Numbered from the stretch's first letter, positions 43,450 to 52,836 are shown. The stretch: 64,000 nt of DNA from Algisphaera agarilytica (GCF_014207595.1 NZ_JACHGY010000001.1:1736001-1800000); one strand, 5' to 3'. The notes: generated from the letters alone by a model not told the origin. Program-made: numbers and translations.

Positions 43450-45294
43450 TTGTTCAAAACAGTTTTTTCTCCTGCGGTTGTTTCCGGAGTCCTATTTGCT
43501 GTAACCCCCGCCGCCATGGCGGGCCCCTATGACGCCCCCGCAACGTACTACGACACCGCGACCGGAACCGGCTCTACGCTCAAGAGCCAACTCCACAACA
43601 TCATCGATGGCCATACCGTCTTCAGCTACGGCGACGCCCGGACGATCCTGCAGATCACGGATCAGGACCCCAACGATTCCGACCGCATGCTGTTGGTCTA
43701 CGACCGGACCTCGCTGGATGTCTCGGCGATCAATCCCAACGGAAGCATCCCGGGCTGGGACAGCGGGGTTTCGTGGAACCGCGAACACACCTGGCCTCGC
43801 TCGCGTGGCGTGAACTCGTCAGGCCCCGACAACAGCGACCTCCATCAATTGCGTCCTTCCGACAACGGAATCAACAGCGACCGCGGCAGCCTGAACTTCG
43901 GCGGAGCTTTCGGCTCCAACGGCGGCTCGTATGGGACCGTCAGCGACGGCGGGACCTTCTGGTATCCCGGTGATGCCGACGCAGGCATGATCGCCCGCCA
44001 GCAGTTCTACATGGCGGTGCGCTACGACGGTTCGGACAGCGACACCCAGGACTTGGAACTGTCTTCGGGCAACCCCGGCTCGGGCCTGGGCAACCTCGAC
44101 CGTCTGATCGAGTGGCACTTCGCCGCCCCGGCGGACGACTTTGAGCTCCGGCGAAACGATGTCATCTACGACAACTATCAGGGCAACCGCAACCCGTTTG
44201 TTGATCGCCCCGAGTTTGTGTGGTCGGTCTTTGTCGATCAGCAAAACGACAGCCGGCTTTCGCTGGGCGGCACCACGGTCAACAGCGATGGATCGTCGAC
44301 CCTCGACCTCGACTTGGGGCAGGTCTTCGTCGGCGGCGCTGCACCGACTTCAGACACCGTGGCCCTCAACAAAACGGGCAACGACGGCACCTACTACAGC
44401 GTGACCACCACCGGCAGCGTAACCAGCAACATCACCGGCAGGCTCAACGCCTTCCAAACCGGGACGACGGGTAGCGAGACTCTGCAGATCGGCGTGAACG
44501 CCGACGCCAGCTCGGCCGGGGCCTTCGGCGGAACCGTGACCATCGACAACCTCGACGTCACCACCGCCGGTGGAACAGGTCGAGGCGATAACGACGGCGA
44601 CGATGTGATCAACGTGACCTACTCGGTCTTCGACCACGCGACCGCGAGTTTCGCCTCGGACAGCGTCACCAAGAGCCTGCAGATCGATTTCGGCACCGTG
44701 GATGTTGGATTTAACAGTGGACAGGTGGCGGAGGTCTTCTCGTTGTTCAACCAGGAGTCGACGGTCGATTTCACCTCTGCCTTGTCGGTGGGCAGTTGGT
44801 CCGAAGTCGCAGGTGATGGCTCGGCGTTTGACTTCCTCGCAGCGTTCCCGATTGAAGGTGATCTGAATGCCGGCGACAGCCGACTCCAGGCAGCACTTCT
44901 GGATACGACGTCAGCGGGCGTATTCAGCGCGACGTACGAGCTTGAGGTGGGCGACGCGTTGGAAGCGGCGGGGGCGTTGACCGAGACGCTGACGCTGACG
45001 CTGCTGGCGGAGGTGGTTTCTTCGGTGCTTGCGGGCGACTACAACGGCAACGGCGTGGTGGACGCGGCGGACTACACGGTGTGGCAGGACAGCTTCGGCT
45101 CGACGGTTGATCTTGCGGCGGACGGCAACGGCAACGGCGTGGTGGATGCTGCGGACTACACGGTGTGGCAGGACAACTTCGGCTCGACGTCGGGCGGCGG
45201 TTCGTCGGTGGTGATCCCCGAACCCGGGACCGTGACGCTGGTGTTGGTCAGCCTGATGGGGATGGCCGGCCGGCGACAGCGTCGGCAGCGATAA
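43450..45294 (+). CDS. Exported endonuclease I (EndA/NucM) family protein with dockerin repeats and PEP-CTERM tail
   Basis: 614 residues from a TTG start (MFKTVFSPAVVSGVLFAVTP). A signal peptide ends about AAMA. The nuclease domain (about 25-260) has the endonuclease I signature WNREHTWPRSRG with its catalytic His, DLHQLRPSDNGINSDRG and FWYPGDADAGMIARQQFYMA, followed by NRNPFVDRPEFVW. A beta region, two dockerin-like repeats and VIPEPGTVTLVLVSLMG complete it. The last 120 residues are almost identical to those of the preceding nuclease. Both genes face the same way and are 89 bases apart, suggesting one extracellular DNA-degrading locus. Confidence 0.92.
   Translation: MFKTVFSPAVVSGVLFAVTPAAMAGPYDAPATYYDTATGTGSTLKSQLHNIIDGHTVFSYGDARTILQITDQDPNDSDRMLLVYDRTSLDVSAINPNGSIPGWDSGVSWNREHTWPRSRGVNSSGPDNSDLHQLRPSDNGINSDRGSLNFGGAFGSNGGSYGTVSDGGTFWYPGDADAGMIARQQFYMAVRYDGSDSDTQDLELSSGNPGSGLGNLDRLIEWHFAAPADDFELRRNDVIYDNYQGNRNPFVDRPEFVWSVFVDQQNDSRLSLGGTTVNSDGSSTLDLDLGQVFVGGAAPTSDTVALNKTGNDGTYYSVTTTGSVTSNITGRLNAFQTGTTGSETLQIGVNADASSAGAFGGTVTIDNLDVTTAGGTGRGDNDGDDVINVTYSVFDHATASFASDSVTKSLQIDFGTVDVGFNSGQVAEVFSLFNQESTVDFTSALSVGSWSEVAGDGSAFDFLAAFPIEGDLNAGDSRLQAALLDTTSAGVFSATYELEVGDALEAAGALTETLTLTLLAEVVSSVLAGDYNGNGVVDAADYTVWQDSFGSTVDLAADGNGNGVVDAADYTVWQDNFGSTSGGGSSVVIPEPGTVTLVLVSLMGMAGRRQRRQR
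44923..45243 (+). repeat. Direct repeat A: dockerin/sorting-tail module, copy 2
   Basis: Second copy of the 321-base module at 42992-43312, of identical length and with only scattered substitutions. Confidence 0.9.
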
Positions 45295-45299
45295 GCGTT

Positions 45300-46349
45300 T
45301 TACAGGAAGCGCCAGTCCTGCCAGAGGACGGTGTAGCCCCAGAGCAGGGCGTTGGTGATGCCGTGGGACCACGCGACAGGGCCCAGGCCCAGCCGGCCAG
45401 CGCCGTTGACGAAACCGGAGTCGGGGGCGTCTTCGCTCAGTCCGTTGACCGATTTCCAGGTCTCGCCCTTGGCTTTGCGTGGCTTGTTGGTGATCCAGAC
45501 CAGCCAGCACCAAACGACTCCACACGCAAAACAGCCTGGCCAATCGCGCGGCTGGTGGCTGGCGGTGAATACGATCGTCGAGGCGATGACCGCAAATAAG
45601 GTCACGGCCCCCACAGGCGTCTCGACCAGTTGCTTGGTGAATGCGGGGGGCTGTTCATTGGCGTTCTTGCCCGCCTTGGTTTTGCTGATCCAGTCGCCGA
45701 TGACGGGCAGGTCGCTGGCGAACTGGAGCAGGCCGGTGACGGTCGACCCGGGGCGTTGCAGCCCGCGGAGCATGGCCGAGCGGATGAACATCTCTTCGAA
45801 CAAGGGCACGATCAACGACATGCCCAGCAAGCGCAGCCCGAGCGCCAGGTATCCCAACGCCGGGGTATCGGTGATCTGTTGATCGATGGGGTGGGGGACG
45901 GTTTGGCCCTCCGCGTCGAGGTCAGGCCCGAAGCGGTTGGGTTCACGGCCGAGTTCTTCGTAAGGAAAGACGCCGAAGGCCTTGGACCATTCACCGGCCA
46001 TCGCTTGTTCCCATCGCCAGCCCAGTTCGCCACCCATGGCGTAGCCCAGGACGACCCAGGCCACCAGCAGCCCGACCCCGGTGGGGATCGCCAGCCAGTG
46101 GAACTTGAGGTTGAGCTCGGGGGTGAGCTTGCGGTAGTGCCAGAGCAGCCAGATGGTGGCGACACACTGGGCGATGTAGATGAACGGCTTGGCGGGGGTG
46201 AGGCTTTCGGGCAGGAACTGCGTGACCGTCATGAAGACGATCCAGCAGAAGAACGGCACGATACGTGGGTGCCAGGGATTTGAGCGGATCCATCCGTCCA
46301 GGCCGGTGGCGGCTTGGGGGGGAGTCGGGGATGGGGAGGTCTCTGGCAT
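45300..46349 (-). CDS. CPBP (CAAX-type) intramembrane protease, possibly the PEP-CTERM-associated class
   Basis: A 349-residue multi-pass protein of about eight helices. The CPBP motifs are present: PLFEEMFIRSAMLRG (Glu-Glu plus Arg), FTASHQPRDW (FxxxH) and WSHGITNALLWG (second His). These form the metalloprotease site. The layout resembles the 'CAAX prenyl protease-related' family associated with exosortase/PEP-CTERM systems (TIGR03008, from memory). It lies 5 bases from the stop of the last PEP-CTERM gene, convergent. A role in processing those proteins is an inference from position. Its start codon is near one arm of a heptad-repeat pair. Confidence 0.82.
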   Translation of the reverse strand: MPETSPSPTPPQAATGLDGWIRSNPWHPRIVPFFCWIVFMTVTQFLPESLTPAKPFIYIAQCVATIWLLWHYRKLTPELNLKFHWLAIPTGVGLLVAWVVLGYAMGGELGWRWEQAMAGEWSKAFGVFPYEELGREPNRFGPDLDAEGQTVPHPIDQQITDTPALGYLALGLRLLGMSLIVPLFEEMFIRSAMLRGLQRPGSTVTGLLQFASDLPVIGDWISKTKAGKNANEQPPAFTKQLVETPVGAVTLFAVIASTIVFTASHQPRDWPGCFACGVVWCWLVWITNKPRKAKGETWKSVNGLSEDAPDSGFVNGAGRLGLGPVAWSHGITNALLWGYTVLWQDWRFL

Positions 46350-46360
46350 TCGCGTGGCTC

Positions 46361-46508
46361 GGGGACAGGGAGTAGGGCGCTAGGGAGTTGGGATTAGGAT
46401 AATGATGTTTGTTGGCGGAACACTAAGATCGGAGAGCCAAAGGCAGGCAATGAGTTTACATCTTCGTTTCTGCCCCTACGCTCCAGCTCCCTACTTCGCA
46501 TCTCCCTC
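46361..46508. repeat. Inverted pair of heptad-repeat arms between CPBP and RF-like genes
   Basis: Arm 1 (46361-46403) runs GGGAGTA, GGGCGCTA, GGGAGTT, GGGATTA. Arm 2 (46471-46508) read on the minus strand runs GGGAGAT, GCGAAGTA, GGGAGCT, GGAGCGTA. Arm 2 ends at the start codon of the RF-like gene, and arm 1 faces the CPBP start. Confidence 0.7.
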
Positions 46509-47018
46509 ATGACCCACCCCGCCCGACTGCCTATCGACGAACTGCTCAAGTCGTGTGAGGCCCAGCGTTTTCGGGCCTCCGGGCCCGGGGGCCAGCACCG
46601 CAACAAGGTCGAGACCGCGGTCCGCTTGCTCCACCGCCCCACCGGCGTCGTGGCTCAGGCCAGCGAACGCCGCAGCCAGGCCCAAAACCACGAGGTGGCC
46701 GTGTTCCGGCTGCGGGTCAGCCTTGCTTTATCGGTCCGCTCCCCGGTTGCCGAGGGCTCAGAACCCTTGCCCAGCGACCTATGGCGTTCTCGCTCCAAGG
46801 GGGGGAAATTGGCGATCAACCCGTCACACGACGATTTCCCCTGCCTGTTAGCCGAGGCATTGGATGGCTTGGCGAGCCATAGCTTTGAGGTGCCTGCGGT
46901 GGCGGGAGCGTTAGGGGTCAGTAACTCACAGCTGCTGAAACTACTGCGTCACGAGCCGCGAGCGATGGAGTGGCTCAACGCCCAACGTGCCGAGGCCGGT
47001 CTGCCCGGCTTACGGTGA
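46509..47018 (+). CDS. Peptide chain release factor-like protein (RF-1 domain, GGQ)
   Basis: A 169-residue protein with ASGPGGQHRNKVETAVRLLH, the GGQ loop that triggers peptidyl-tRNA hydrolysis on the ribosome, followed by GVVAQASERRSQAQN. It has no codon-recognition domain, so it resembles ribosome-rescue factors such as ArfB, but the basic ArfB tail is missing. Instead it has a helical C-terminus (FEVPAVAGALGVSNSQLLKLL) found in the planctomycete RF-like family. The start codon directly follows a pyrimidine-rich repeat arm, and no Shine-Dalgarno is present. Confidence 0.88.
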   Translation: MTHPARLPIDELLKSCEAQRFRASGPGGQHRNKVETAVRLLHRPTGVVAQASERRSQAQNHEVAVFRLRVSLALSVRSPVAEGSEPLPSDLWRSRSKGGKLAINPSHDDFPCLLAEALDGLASHSFEVPAVAGALGVSNSQLLKLLRHEPRAMEWLNAQRAEAGLPGLR

Positions 47019-47073
47019 GGGCCCGGTGGCGGATTGGTTGATCCCGGCCCGCTTATCGGGGGGCTGGGGCGAC

Positions 47074-47101
47074 TAAAAGCGGTTTCGGCGGGTTCCGATA
47101 A
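47074..47101 (+). promoter_or_regulatory. Possible sigma-28 (FliA-type) promoter for the HD-GYP gene
   Basis: TAAA, 16 bases, then TCCGATAA, compared with the sigma-28 consensus TAAA-N15-GCCGATAA. One mismatch and one extra spacer base. The expected transcript start is near 47107, about 100 bases before the GTG at 47211. Confidence 0.4.
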
Positions 47102-47210
47102 GAAAAACAGAGTTAAGCCCTCCGATATGCCGGTCGAGTAAGTGGAGGAGATGTATTGCGTTATTGGCGTTGTACGCGCTGAAACGGAATGTCGTCTTGG
47201 AGCAGAACAC

Positions 47211-48398
47211 GTGTTACGAGTAGATGTCAGACAAGCCAAGCCGGGGATGAAACTGGCGCTGCCGGTGAAGAATCCGCAGGCGATGGCTCGCACACTGCTC
47301 AAAGCCGGATACGAACTCACCGAGGAGGCGATCTCACGCGTCGATGAGATGGGGGTACGGACGCTGTGGGTGGATTACCCCAGCCTCGCCGCGGTTGAAA
47401 AATACCTGAGCATGGATGCCCTGAAGGTCCAGGAAGATGTCGCGGCCAAGATCGCGGACACCTTCGATCAGACCCAGGGCCAATCCGCAGCCAAACTGGA
47501 CTACGAGACCTATTCGAACTCGGTGCAGTCGATGGTCGACCACGTGACGACCAACCCGAAGACCGCGGTGTTCATCGGCGAGATCTCCGACTCCGCCGAC
47601 GACATGATGCGCCACGCCTCGACCGTGACATACCTGTCCGTGTTGATGGGGATGAAGCTCGAGGCCTATCTGGTCAAGCAACGCAAACACGTCAACCCCG
47701 CCCGGGCCAAGGAGATCACCAACCTGGGCGTCGGTGCGATGCTGCACGACTTCGGGATGACGCTCTTGCCCGAAGAGGTGCGTGAGCGGTTCTATCTTGA
47801 GAACGACGATAGCGACCCTGAATATCAGGAGCACACCGCGCTGGGCTTTCGGGCGGTCCGCGGTCAGATCGATCCGTCGGCGGCGACGGTGCTGCTGCAC
47901 CACCACCAGCGATTCGATGGCTCGGGTTTCGCGGGGGCCGACTTCCCCGTGCAGTCGGGTGAGAGCATCCATGTGTACGCCCGTATCGCCGCGGTGGCGG
48001 ACCAGTTCGACCGGATGCGTAAGCCCATGAATCTCCCGGAGCAGCCGACGGTGGCGGTGCTCAACGCGATGATGAGCGGCGCGATGCGTCAGAAGTTCGA
48101 CCCCCATGTGCTCAAGGCGTTGATCGAGGTGGTGCCGCCCTATGCGCCGGGCAGCCAGCTGAGATTGAGCGACGGCCGGATGGCGGTGTGTGTGGATCAC
48201 AACGTCAACGAGCCCTGCCGCCCGGTCGTCCAGACCATCCCCGAGCTGTCCCAAAACGATGCCAAAGACGGGGCGGACGCTGAAGGCGAAACGGTCGATC
48301 TGGCCGAGAGCCCGCCAACGCTGTTTGTGATCGAATGCGACGGCCTGCCCGTGGCAGAATTCAATTTCTCGCTCCAATCCTTCAACGAAGCGGCCTAA
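47211..48398 (+). CDS. HD-GYP-like protein with altered GYP motif
   Basis: 395 residues from a GTG at 47211, preferred because GGAG lies 8 bases upstream and the family starts LRVxVxxAxPGM. N-terminal about 80 residues: VRQAKPGMKLALPV and LKAGYELTEEAISRVDEMGV, the usual HD-GYP leader. The HD-GYP domain (about 120-330) has MLHDFGMTLLPEEVR (HD present), EHTALGF (His) and HHHQRFDGSGFAGADFP. The consensus HHExxDGxGYP is changed: Glu to His and GYP to GFA. IHVYARIAAVADQFDRM follows. Most metal ligands remain, but GYP, which contacts c-di-GMP partners, does not. It may be a weak phosphodiesterase or a signal-binding protein. Confidence 0.85.
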   Translation: MLRVDVRQAKPGMKLALPVKNPQAMARTLLKAGYELTEEAISRVDEMGVRTLWVDYPSLAAVEKYLSMDALKVQEDVAAKIADTFDQTQGQSAAKLDYETYSNSVQSMVDHVTTNPKTAVFIGEISDSADDMMRHASTVTYLSVLMGMKLEAYLVKQRKHVNPARAKEITNLGVGAMLHDFGMTLLPEEVRERFYLENDDSDPEYQEHTALGFRAVRGQIDPSAATVLLHHHQRFDGSGFAGADFPVQSGESIHVYARIAAVADQFDRMRKPMNLPEQPTVAVLNAMMSGAMRQKFDPHVLKALIEVVPPYAPGSQLRLSDGRMAVCVDHNVNEPCRPVVQTIPELSQNDAKDGADAEGETVDLAESPPTLFVIECDGLPVAEFNFSLQSFNEAA

Positions 48399-48504
48399 GG
48401 CCCGAGTTGGAAAATTGGGCTAGGTATCGATTTTGAGGCTGATATAATTAAGTTCTCGGGTCAGTTTTCCATCCACTCTTTATTCAATCTGAGGTTTTCC
48501 AAGC

Positions 48505-50112
48505 ATGCGGCAACGATGTGATTTGGCTCGGTGTTGTAAGTCGATGACATGGTTTGTCTTGGTCGGTGGTTTCCTGCTGGCGGGCGTAATACCCGCGCAG
48601 GCCGCGCGCCCCGAGAAAGACCTCGGCCCTGAACTGACCGAACGGGAGCAGGCGTTCCACGTGCTGAACCGTCTGGCGTTCGGACCTCGCCCCGGCGATG
48701 TGGATCGCGTCATGGAGATGGGCTGGGAAAAATGGGTCCGCGAGCAGCTGGACCCCAAGGGCATCGACAACGACGCCCTCAACGAGCAACTCAAGAAGAA
48801 GTACCCCTCGGTCACGCTGCCGCTGGACCAGGTGCTCAAACAGTACAAGCTGCCCTATAAGAAAAACGCCACCGCGGAAGAGCAGAAGAAACGCAACCAG
48901 CTGCGCTCGAAGGCTCGGGACGAGCTGCGCGACGCCGCGCTCTACCGCGCGGTCAACTCGCCCCGACAGTTCGAAGAAGTCATCGTGGAGTTCTGGCGCA
49001 ACCACTTCAACATCGACAACAACAAAGACGATGTCGCCTGGACCGCGTCTGACTTCGAGAACACCGTTATCCGCCGGCACGCCTTTGGCAAGTTTGAACA
49101 CATGCTGCTCGCCTCGTCGCAGCACCCGGCGATGCTTGTCTACCTCGACAACGCCGTGAGTCAGAAACCCCTGACCGAGCGCGAGCTCAAGCTGATGGAG
49201 CGGTACGAGAACCGCGACTTTGTGCCACGCAGCGTCGCCGCCCTCGGGCGGGAGCGCGGGCTGAACGAGAACTACGCCCGGGAGATCATGGAGCTACACA
49301 GCCTCGGCGTCGACCGCCACTACAAGCAGCGCGACGTCACCGAGCTCGCCCGTGTCCTCACCGGCTGGTCGGTCGGCTACAACGAAGACGGCGAGTACGG
49401 CTTCGATTTCAAGACCAACTACCACGACGACGACAACAAGGTGATCTTCGGCAGCACCCTCCGCGGCGGCGGCATGAAGCAGGGCGTGGGCGTGATCCGC
49501 GAACTGGCAGACCACAAGTACACCGCGGAGTTCATCGCCTTCAAGCTCTGCCGCTACCTCGTCCGTGACGAACCGAGCGAAGCCCTGGTTGATCGCGTGG
49601 CCACGGTGTTCAAGCGAACCAACGGCGACCTGCCCAAGGTGTACGAAGCGATTATCTTCTCCAACGATTTCATGTACCGGCAGAACCACCGCGTGAAATT
49701 CAAGACGCCGTTTGAGTACACCGTCTCGGCGCTCCGCACGACCGGTGCCCAGATCAATTCAGCCGGCCCCACCCACAACATGCTCAAGCAGATGGGCCAG
49801 CCCACTTACCGCTGTGTCGATCCCACGGGATACTACGACCAGGCCGAGGCATGGCTGGATCCGGGCGTGCTGCTCTTCCGTTGGCAGTTCGCGATGTCGC
49901 TGGCCAACAACAACCTGAAGGGCGTCCGTGTGCCCGATCACCTCCAGGCCAACCTCAGCGCCGAGTCGCTCGACAAACGGCTCATCCAACGGCTGGTCCC
50001 CGGCGACGTCGATCCGCAGACCCTTAGAGAAGCCCAGGAAGCGCTGGCTAAGGGCGGGGCGTCCTCCGCCTGGGGCGTCATGCTCGGCTCACCCGAGTTC
50101 CAGCAGCAGTAA
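48505..50112 (+). CDS. DUF1800 family exported protein
   Basis: A 535-residue protein with a signal sequence (MTWFVLVGGFLLAGVIPAQA; the ATG at 48544 is an alternative start). DUF1800 hallmarks are AFHVLNRLAFGPRPGDVDRV at the N-terminus, VEFWRNHFNID, NENYAREIMELHSLGVD and YTAEFIAFKLCRYLV. It is found in planctomycetes and many other bacteria next to DUF1501 proteins, as here (78 bases). The biochemical function is not known; the pair is suspected to act on extracellular polymers. Confidence 0.92.
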   Translation: MRQRCDLARCCKSMTWFVLVGGFLLAGVIPAQAARPEKDLGPELTEREQAFHVLNRLAFGPRPGDVDRVMEMGWEKWVREQLDPKGIDNDALNEQLKKKYPSVTLPLDQVLKQYKLPYKKNATAEEQKKRNQLRSKARDELRDAALYRAVNSPRQFEEVIVEFWRNHFNIDNNKDDVAWTASDFENTVIRRHAFGKFEHMLLASSQHPAMLVYLDNAVSQKPLTERELKLMERYENRDFVPRSVAALGRERGLNENYAREIMELHSLGVDRHYKQRDVTELARVLTGWSVGYNEDGEYGFDFKTNYHDDDNKVIFGSTLRGGGMKQGVGVIRELADHKYTAEFIAFKLCRYLVRDEPSEALVDRVATVFKRTNGDLPKVYEAIIFSNDFMYRQNHRVKFKTPFEYTVSALRTTGAQINSAGPTHNMLKQMGQPTYRCVDPTGYYDQAEAWLDPGVLLFRWQFAMSLANNNLKGVRVPDHLQANLSAESLDKRLIQRLVPGDVDPQTLREAQEALAKGGASSAWGVMLGSPEFQQQ

Positions 50113-50190
50113 CCCCGATCGGCCTAGACTCTTACCGGCCGAACCACACCTTCAAGACCACCCACCGCATCGCAAGCAGGAGTTCCCACG

Positions 50191-51516
50191 ATGTCCCCCA
50201 CCCGCCGCGACTTCTTGAAACAATCCGGCCTGGTCCTCGGGGCCGGCGGCCTGTCGGGCCTTACGCCCAGCCTCACCTACGGCGCTCCCAACGTGGACGG
50301 CAGCCAACCGCCCACGCTCGTGGTGGTCTACCTCCGCGGCGGCCAGGACCCGATCAACTCGATCATCCCCTACGCCGACCCGCTCTACGCCAAGCTCCGC
50401 CCAACCATCAAGGTCAACCCGCCCGGCGGCGGAGGCGGTGTACTCAAGATCAACAAGTACTTCGGCTTCCACCCCGCGATGAAGGAAATCGCCGAGCTGT
50501 ACAACCAGGGCATGATGTGCCCGATCCTCAACTGCGGCTCAACCCACCCGACCCGCTCCCACTTCGACGCGCAGGACTTCATGGAACGCGCTGCACCGGG
50601 CATCAAGTCGGTCACCGAGGGTTGGCTCAACCGCTTCCTCTACGCCACACAGACCAGCGAAGATGCTGATCTCCGGGCGCTGTCGCTGCAATCGACGCTG
50701 CCTCGCTCGATGCGTGGGCAGTACGGCACGCTGGCCGTGCCCGGCTACGGCGCCGACCAGGTGATGAACACCTTTGAAGACCTGTACGACTGCGACTCGA
50801 ACAAAGAAGCCCGCAAGAAGAACGCCGCCGAGGGCGAGATGACCGCCGGCGGCGAGTCGGCAGAGCCCGCAGCCGACCTGCTGCCCGAAGAAGCGATGCG
50901 CCAGCGGATCGCCGAGACCGGTGACGAGAGCATCCGCAAGCTCCGCCAGATCAACAAACTCGTGGGCAAGGGTGGCCAGGGCAACTACCCCAAGACCACG
51001 CTCGGCCGGCAGTTCCGCGATGTGGCCAAGCTCATCAAAGCCGGCGAGGGCCTCGAAGTCGCCGCGATCGACTACAACGGCTGGGACCACCACGCCTACC
51101 AGGGCGGCAACCAGGGCACCATGTCCAACATGCTCGGCAACCTGTCCAAGTCGATCGGCGCCTTTGTCAAAGACATGGGCCCGCGCATGGACCGCACGCT
51201 GGTGCTGACCATGAGCGAGTTCGGCCGAACCGTCCGCGAGAACGGTAACAACGGTACCGACCACGGCCGGGCCGGCTGCATGATGGCGATCGGCGGGATG
51301 GTCAAAGGTGGCCAGGTCTACGGCAAGTGGACCGGCATGGAACGCCGCAACCTCGTCGACGGCCGCGACCTCAAGGTCCACACCGACTTCCGCCGCGTCT
51401 TCGCCGAAACGTTGGCGAGCCTCTACGGCTTCGAGGCCGACAAGGAAGACTTCTTCCCCGAGTACAAGAGCCGCGAGAAGCCCGTGGGCTTCCTCAAGCG
51501 GATCGCCGAAGCGTAA
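50191..51516 (+). CDS. DUF1501 family protein with Tat signal
   Basis: A 441-residue protein whose N-terminus SPTRRDFLKQSGLVLGAGGL is a twin-arginine (RRDFLK) signal, so it is exported folded and probably binds a cofactor or metals. The DUF1501 body belongs to the alkaline phosphatase/sulfatase-like superfamily: VVYLRGGQDPINSIIPY, THPTRSHFDAQDFMER, DYNGWDHHAYQGG and VLTMSEFGRTVRENG, with NGTDHGRAGCMM providing the late His. Cotranscription with DUF1800 is likely. The substrate is unknown. Confidence 0.93.
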   Translation: MSPTRRDFLKQSGLVLGAGGLSGLTPSLTYGAPNVDGSQPPTLVVVYLRGGQDPINSIIPYADPLYAKLRPTIKVNPPGGGGGVLKINKYFGFHPAMKEIAELYNQGMMCPILNCGSTHPTRSHFDAQDFMERAAPGIKSVTEGWLNRFLYATQTSEDADLRALSLQSTLPRSMRGQYGTLAVPGYGADQVMNTFEDLYDCDSNKEARKKNAAEGEMTAGGESAEPAADLLPEEAMRQRIAETGDESIRKLRQINKLVGKGGQGNYPKTTLGRQFRDVAKLIKAGEGLEVAAIDYNGWDHHAYQGGNQGTMSNMLGNLSKSIGAFVKDMGPRMDRTLVLTMSEFGRTVRENGNNGTDHGRAGCMMAIGGMVKGGQVYGKWTGMERRNLVDGRDLKVHTDFRRVFAETLASLYGFEADKEDFFPEYKSREKPVGFLKRIAEA

Positions 51517-51688
51517 AGCACGGTTCTGCGGGCGTACCGCCGCGCAACAGTAAAGATTGCGTAAACCCGACGGTTTTAGCTTGCGTCGCATGCTGTACAG
51601 CGTTCACAATAAGTGCCTTCTGTATTTCCGTCGGGGCTATTGCTGCGCGGTTCTTATCTTGTTTCGCTATTGATCTGGGAGTCTTGAT

Positions 51689-52819
51689 ATGTCCGAAACG
51701 CCCTCCGCCCCCGAAACCGCCTCGGCCGAGTCCTCGTCGGCTGCGACGCCTCCCGCCAAAAGGTTGTTCTCCCCCGCACTGGTTCTCGCCTGTGTCGCGG
51801 TGGGAGCCGTGGTGTTTGCGATTGCCTGGTCGCAGATCAACTCGCCAGCGGTTGCGGGACGTGGGGTGGATTTTGACCGGACGCTGAACAGCCTGGGCCT
51901 GGGCTCGCCGGTGAGTAACAAACTTGGCGATGCTTTTACGGACAGCGATCAAGACCTCGTGGTCGACACCCCGAGCGACGCCGCGGCGCTTCGCGACCCC
52001 GATACGCTGAAGTTCTGCTTCCTCAGCGAGAATGCGGGCAACGTCGACCCCGCCATGTGGCAGCCGCTGATGGATGCGATCTCCCAAGCAACGGGCAAGC
52101 CCGTTGAATACGCCAGCTTCGCCACGGCCGACGATCAGATGCTGGCGCTCCGTGACGGCGGCCTCGACATCACCCTGTTCAACACCGGCAACGTGCCCCG
52201 CGCGGTCAATGCGGCAGGTTTCGTGCCGGTGGCCAGCCCTTCGGTGCAGAGCGAGCCGGCGTCCTACAACATGCTGATCCTCACCAAGGCGGACAGCGAC
52301 ATCAAAGCGGTCGAAGACCTCCGAGGTCACCGTCTCGCGCTGACGCGTTACGGATCGAACTCCGGATACAAAGCCCCGCTGGTCTTGCTCAAAGAGTTGG
52401 GCCTCGAGCCCGAGCGTGACTACGACTTCGCCTTCAGCGGCAGCCACGACAACTCAATCAAAGGCCTTGCCGACGGTTCGGTCAAGGCCGATGCCGTGGC
52501 GGTGGCGAGCGACCTATTCGCCGCCGCGATCGAGCGCGGTGAGGTCAAGGAAGACGCCTTCACGGTGGTCTACGAATCCGAAGCCTTCCCCCGTGCCGCC
52601 TTCGGCATGGCCCACAGTCTCAAGCCCGAGCTCGCTCAGAGCATTCAGGACACCGTACTGAGCTTCCAATTCGCCGGCACCTCGCTGCAAGCCCAGTTCC
52701 CCGATAGCGACGGCTTCAGCCCGCTGGCCTACAAGGACAGCTTCGCGCTGATCCGCCGTATCGACGATGCCGTGGGTTTCAAGCACGAGATCAAAACCGA
52801 GGTGCCGACCGCTCAGTGA
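51689..52819 (+). CDS. PhnD-like phosphate/phosphonate-type substrate-binding protein, membrane-anchored
   Basis: 376 residues. A Pro/Ser/Ala-rich cytoplasmic head (1-28), one helix (LVLACVAVGAVVFAIAWSQI, about 30-50), then a periplasmic PhnD-type binding domain (about 100-370). Visible motifs are LKFCFLSENAGNVDPAMWQP, YASFATADDQMLALRDGGLD, FNTGNVPRAV, LRGHRLALTRYGSNSGYKAP, DAVAVASDLF and ESEAFPRAAFGMAH. No permease or ATPase gene adjoins, so it may serve a transporter encoded elsewhere or be a sensor. It stands alone between DUF1501 and the convergent mtfA. Confidence 0.85.
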   Translation: MSETPSAPETASAESSSAATPPAKRLFSPALVLACVAVGAVVFAIAWSQINSPAVAGRGVDFDRTLNSLGLGSPVSNKLGDAFTDSDQDLVVDTPSDAAALRDPDTLKFCFLSENAGNVDPAMWQPLMDAISQATGKPVEYASFATADDQMLALRDGGLDITLFNTGNVPRAVNAAGFVPVASPSVQSEPASYNMLILTKADSDIKAVEDLRGHRLALTRYGSNSGYKAPLVLLKELGLEPERDYDFAFSGSHDNSIKGLADGSVKADAVAVASDLFAAAIERGEVKEDAFTVVYESEAFPRAAFGMAHSLKPELAQSIQDTVLSFQFAGTSLQAQFPDSDGFSPLAYKDSFALIRRIDDAVGFKHEIKTEVPTAQ

Positions 52820-52836
52820 TGAGTGCTCAGGGCGTA

